7,557 nt of DNA from JANYCG01 sp031386665. GTDB taxonomy: Bacteria > Pseudomonadota > Gammaproteobacteria > Burkholderiales > Burkholderiaceae_C. The DNA lies in the NCBI GenBank assembly GCA_031386665.1, contig JANNCN010000093.1:1-7557 (forward strand), read 5' to 3'. The position numbers and the translations under genes are program-made. Shown piece by piece: positions 5,850 through 7,557 of this stretch (position 1 is the stretch's first letter; each line of letters opens with the position of its first letter). The notes under the pieces were generated by a model. That model searched no databases and was not told where the DNA came from. It worked only from the letters and a program-made list of their open reading frames with translations.

Positions 5850-6620
5850 ATGACAAATTACGCCGACGCAAATGTTGGTGCAGATACCTGCATCGAATTC
5901 AATGACGTGGTGGCGGGGTACAAGGATTTCATGATCCTGAACAACCTGTCCTTCAAAGCCAAACGCGGCACCATCACCTTGCTGCTGGGGCCCAATGGGG
6001 CGGGCAAGTCCACAGTGCTTAAAACCTTGTTTGGCTTGCTCCAGCCGCGCCAGGGGCAAATCACGCTGGACGGCGAAGTAGTCAACGGGGCCAGCCAAAA
6101 GGAACTGCTGGCCAAGGGCATTGCGTTTGTGCCGCAAGGGCGCAATTTGTTTGGGCAACTGACGGTCTATCAAAATCTGGAATTGGGCGGCATCACCCTG
6201 GGCATGAAGACCACGCATGAGCGCATTCCTGAAGTGCTGGAATTTTTCCCCCGAGTCAAAGAGCGCATGAATTCCATGGCCTCGGCTTTGTCGGGTGGTG
6301 AGCAAAAGCAACTTGAAATTGGCCGCGCCTTGCTGCTGCGCCCCAAGGTGCTGCTGATTGATGAGCCGTCCATCGGCCTGAGCCCCATCGTGGTGCAGGA
6401 CGTGTTCAAGCTGTTGCGCAAACTGGCCAACCAGGGCACCACAGTGCTGATGGTGGAGCAAAACGTCAGAAGTGCCTTGAAGGTGTCGGACGAAGCCATT
6501 GCGCTGGAGTCGGGCCGCCTGGTGCTGCAAAAGCCTGCCAATGAGTTGCTGGCCGACCCTCATATTGAGCGGCTTTTTTTGGGCGGTGCCCATGCGGTTT
6601 CGGAACCTGCTACCGTCTAA
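5850..6620 (+). CDS. livF: HAAT ABC importer ATPase LivF
   Basis: A 256-residue cytoplasmic ATP-binding subunit, partner of LivG. Motifs: Walker A GPNGAGKST (47-55), Q-loop VPQGRNLF (Q96), signature LSGGEQ (147-152), and Walker B VLLIDEPSIGLSP (167-179, catalytic E172). The H-loop position is Gln (MVEQN, Q204), usual for LivF and not a defect. An N-terminal extension of about 13 residues precedes the first strand, and a short tail follows LFLGG, so the protein is slightly longer than the usual 230-240 residues. GGAAG (5839-5843), in the end of livG, is six bases before the ATG, and only two bases separate the genes. It closes the importer; the HPPD-like gene follows after 39 bases with no terminator seen. 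Confidence 0.96.
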   Translation: MTNYADANVGADTCIEFNDVVAGYKDFMILNNLSFKAKRGTITLLLGPNGAGKSTVLKTLFGLLQPRQGQITLDGEVVNGASQKELLAKGIAFVPQGRNLFGQLTVYQNLELGGITLGMKTTHERIPEVLEFFPRVKERMNSMASALSGGEQKQLEIGRALLLRPKVLLIDEPSIGLSPIVVQDVFKLLRKLANQGTTVLMVEQNVRSALKVSDEAIALESGRLVLQKPANELLADPHIERLFLGGAHAVSEPATV

Positions 6621-6659
6621 ATCTGTTTGCCTTACTTTAATTTGCTGAGGATGCCCGCC

Positions 6660-7557
6660 ATGAACGCCAACAGTTTGCCCAACACATTGACCAAGCCCAG
6701 CGGCGCCGACCGCGAAGAAATTCTGGAAGGCCCCAACCCCTTGGGATTGGAAGGCGTCGAGTTCATTGAATTCGCCACGTCCAAACCCCAAGCATTGGGC
6801 CAGGTGCTTGAGACCATGGGGTTCAAGCCCGTCGCGCGGCATCGCTCGCGCGAGGTGCTACTGTACCGCCAGGGCGATATCAACATCATCGTGAACGCCC
6901 ACAGCAATGGCACCACGCTGTCTGAAAAGCCATCCATCACGGCCATTGCGCTGCGGGTGCGAGATGCCGCCGCCGCCTACCGCCGCGCCTTGGAGCGAGG
7001 TGCTTGGGCGGTGCCCGCGCGTGTCGAGGTGATGGAGTTGCACATTCCGGCCGTGCACGGCGTGGGCACAAGTCGCATTTACTTCATTGACAGGCACCGC
7101 GAGTTTTCAATTTACGACGTTGATTTCACGCCCATCCCCACGGTGGACCAGCGCCCAGCGGCCATCGCGGGCTTGCACTTTTTTGGCATCGTTCAGTACA
7201 TTGGCAATGACCGCACAGACGACTGGACCGAGTTTTATTCGGCCTTGTTCGGGTTCACCGCCTTGCCTGCCGAAGAACGCTTTGGCATTTTGCCCAAGGG
7301 CCGCATTTTGCGCAGCCCTTGCACCAGTTTCTATTTGCAGTTGATCGAGCCCGAGCCAGGTGTGCTGGACGTGGAAGACGACGAATGCCTGCAACGCATG
7401 GGCTTGGGCACGCCGGATGTGCCGGCCACAGTGGCCCAACTGCGCCTGCGCGGGGTGGAGTTTGTGGCGTCTAAAGGCGCATCGCTCGACATTCGGGGCG
7501 CTTTGACCCGCACCGTGATGGGTGGCGTGATGTTCGAGTTGGTTCACGATGAGCGCA
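6660..7557 (+). CDS. HPPD-like two-domain VOC protein (3' end outside the window)
   Basis: An open frame of 299 codons running off the right edge, about 50-60 residues short of a usual HPPD (350-360). It belongs to the vicinal-oxygen-chelate superfamily and resembles 4-hydroxyphenylpyruvate dioxygenases: NPLGLEGVEFIEFA (26-39), MGFKPVARHRSREVLLYRQG (53-72), then DINIIVNAH, and a second VOC domain from about 168 with RSPC at 218-221. HPPDs bind iron through His, His and Glu of the second domain. E293 (MFELVH) keeps the Glu, but the second His position in LQRMGLGTPD is R246. The first is unclear: H173 is nearby, but the register may instead place I177 there. Tyrosine-type HPPD activity is therefore doubtful; a divergent oxygenase or an isomerase-like role is possible. 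The start at 6660 has GAGG nine bases upstream; ATG at 6651 is in frame but abuts that site. It is probably the sixth gene of the importer operon. Confidence 0.82.
   Translation, partial: MNANSLPNTLTKPSGADREEILEGPNPLGLEGVEFIEFATSKPQALGQVLETMGFKPVARHRSREVLLYRQGDINIIVNAHSNGTTLSEKPSITAIALRVRDAAAAYRRALERGAWAVPARVEVMELHIPAVHGVGTSRIYFIDRHREFSIYDVDFTPIPTVDQRPAAIAGLHFFGIVQYIGNDRTDDWTEFYSALFGFTALPAEERFGILPKGRILRSPCTSFYLQLIEPEPGVLDVEDDECLQRMGLGTPDVPATVAQLRLRGVEFVASKGASLDIRGALTRTVMGGVMFELVHDER

Noticed and set aside
6460..6475. Gln in place of the H-loop His in LivF, as a possible inactivating change
   Set aside because: The V-E-Q-N form is usual in LivF proteins; LivG supplies the His in the heterodimer.
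5832..6842. Long minus-strand open frame of 336 codons opposite livF and the start of the HPPD-like gene
   Set aside because: It lies antisense to well-supported genes, its His/Gln-rich composition is typical of a shadow frame in GC-rich DNA, and it shows no recognisable domain.
7107..7547. Minus-strand open frame of 146 codons opposite the HPPD-like gene
   Set aside because: The plus strand encodes a clear VOC protein across the whole stretch; the antisense product is His/Gln-rich without motifs.
1..7557. CRISPR arrays, tRNA or rRNA genes, insertion sequences, phage attachment sites
   Set aside because: No regularly spaced repeats, RNA-gene signatures, transposase frames or terminal inverted repeats were seen.

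Overview
The window looks like chromosomal DNA from a betaproteobacterium, most likely Burkholderiales and possibly Comamonadaceae. This rests on moderately GC-rich coding sequence, strong G/C third-position bias, the style of the Liv-type transporter genes, and a PcaR-type IclR regulator beside them. The genus is inferred, not shown.

Layout from left to right: (1) positions 79-741, minus strand, a small class III nucleotide cyclase-domain protein with two unusual active-site positions. (2) Positions 742-950, an AT-rich gap without a convincing ORF. It holds a perfect extended -10 promoter inside an inverted repeat and, about 110 bases on, a perfect 26-bp palindrome followed by T-runs. Together these could be a small RNA gene, or the remains of a regulated unit that lost its ORF. 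(3) Positions 951-1721, minus strand, an IclR-family regulator of the PcaR/PcaU/PobR subgroup. (4) Positions 1722-1953, the divergent control region, with two PcaR-like boxes 21 bp apart across a candidate promoter and a further 15-bp interrupted palindrome nearer the transporter genes. (5) Positions 1954-6620, plus strand, a complete five-gene branched-chain-amino-acid-type (HAAT) ABC importer: binding protein, LivH and LivM permeases, LivG and LivF ATPases. (6) From 6660 to the right edge, plus strand, a two-domain VOC protein of the 4-hydroxyphenylpyruvate dioxygenase (HPPD) family, cut off by the window. At least one of its expected iron-ligand histidines appears to be replaced.

How the parts may work together: the regulator, importer and HPPD-like gene look like a substrate-induced catabolic unit. 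The IclR protein would sense an aromatic or hydroaromatic acid, or a metabolite of it, at the divergent promoter. The HAAT importer would take the acid up and the VOC protein would act on it or a breakdown product. HAAT importers carry aromatic and hydroaromatic acids as well as amino acids, and PcaR-type regulators control protocatechuate, 4-hydroxybenzoate and quinate pathways, so such a substrate is more likely than leucine, but the sequence does not identify it. The cyclase and the 742-950 element are probably unrelated to this unit.

I see no wholly new system here. The points most worth following up are the altered metal site of the HPPD-like protein, the possible small RNA at 773-885, and the paired operator boxes.
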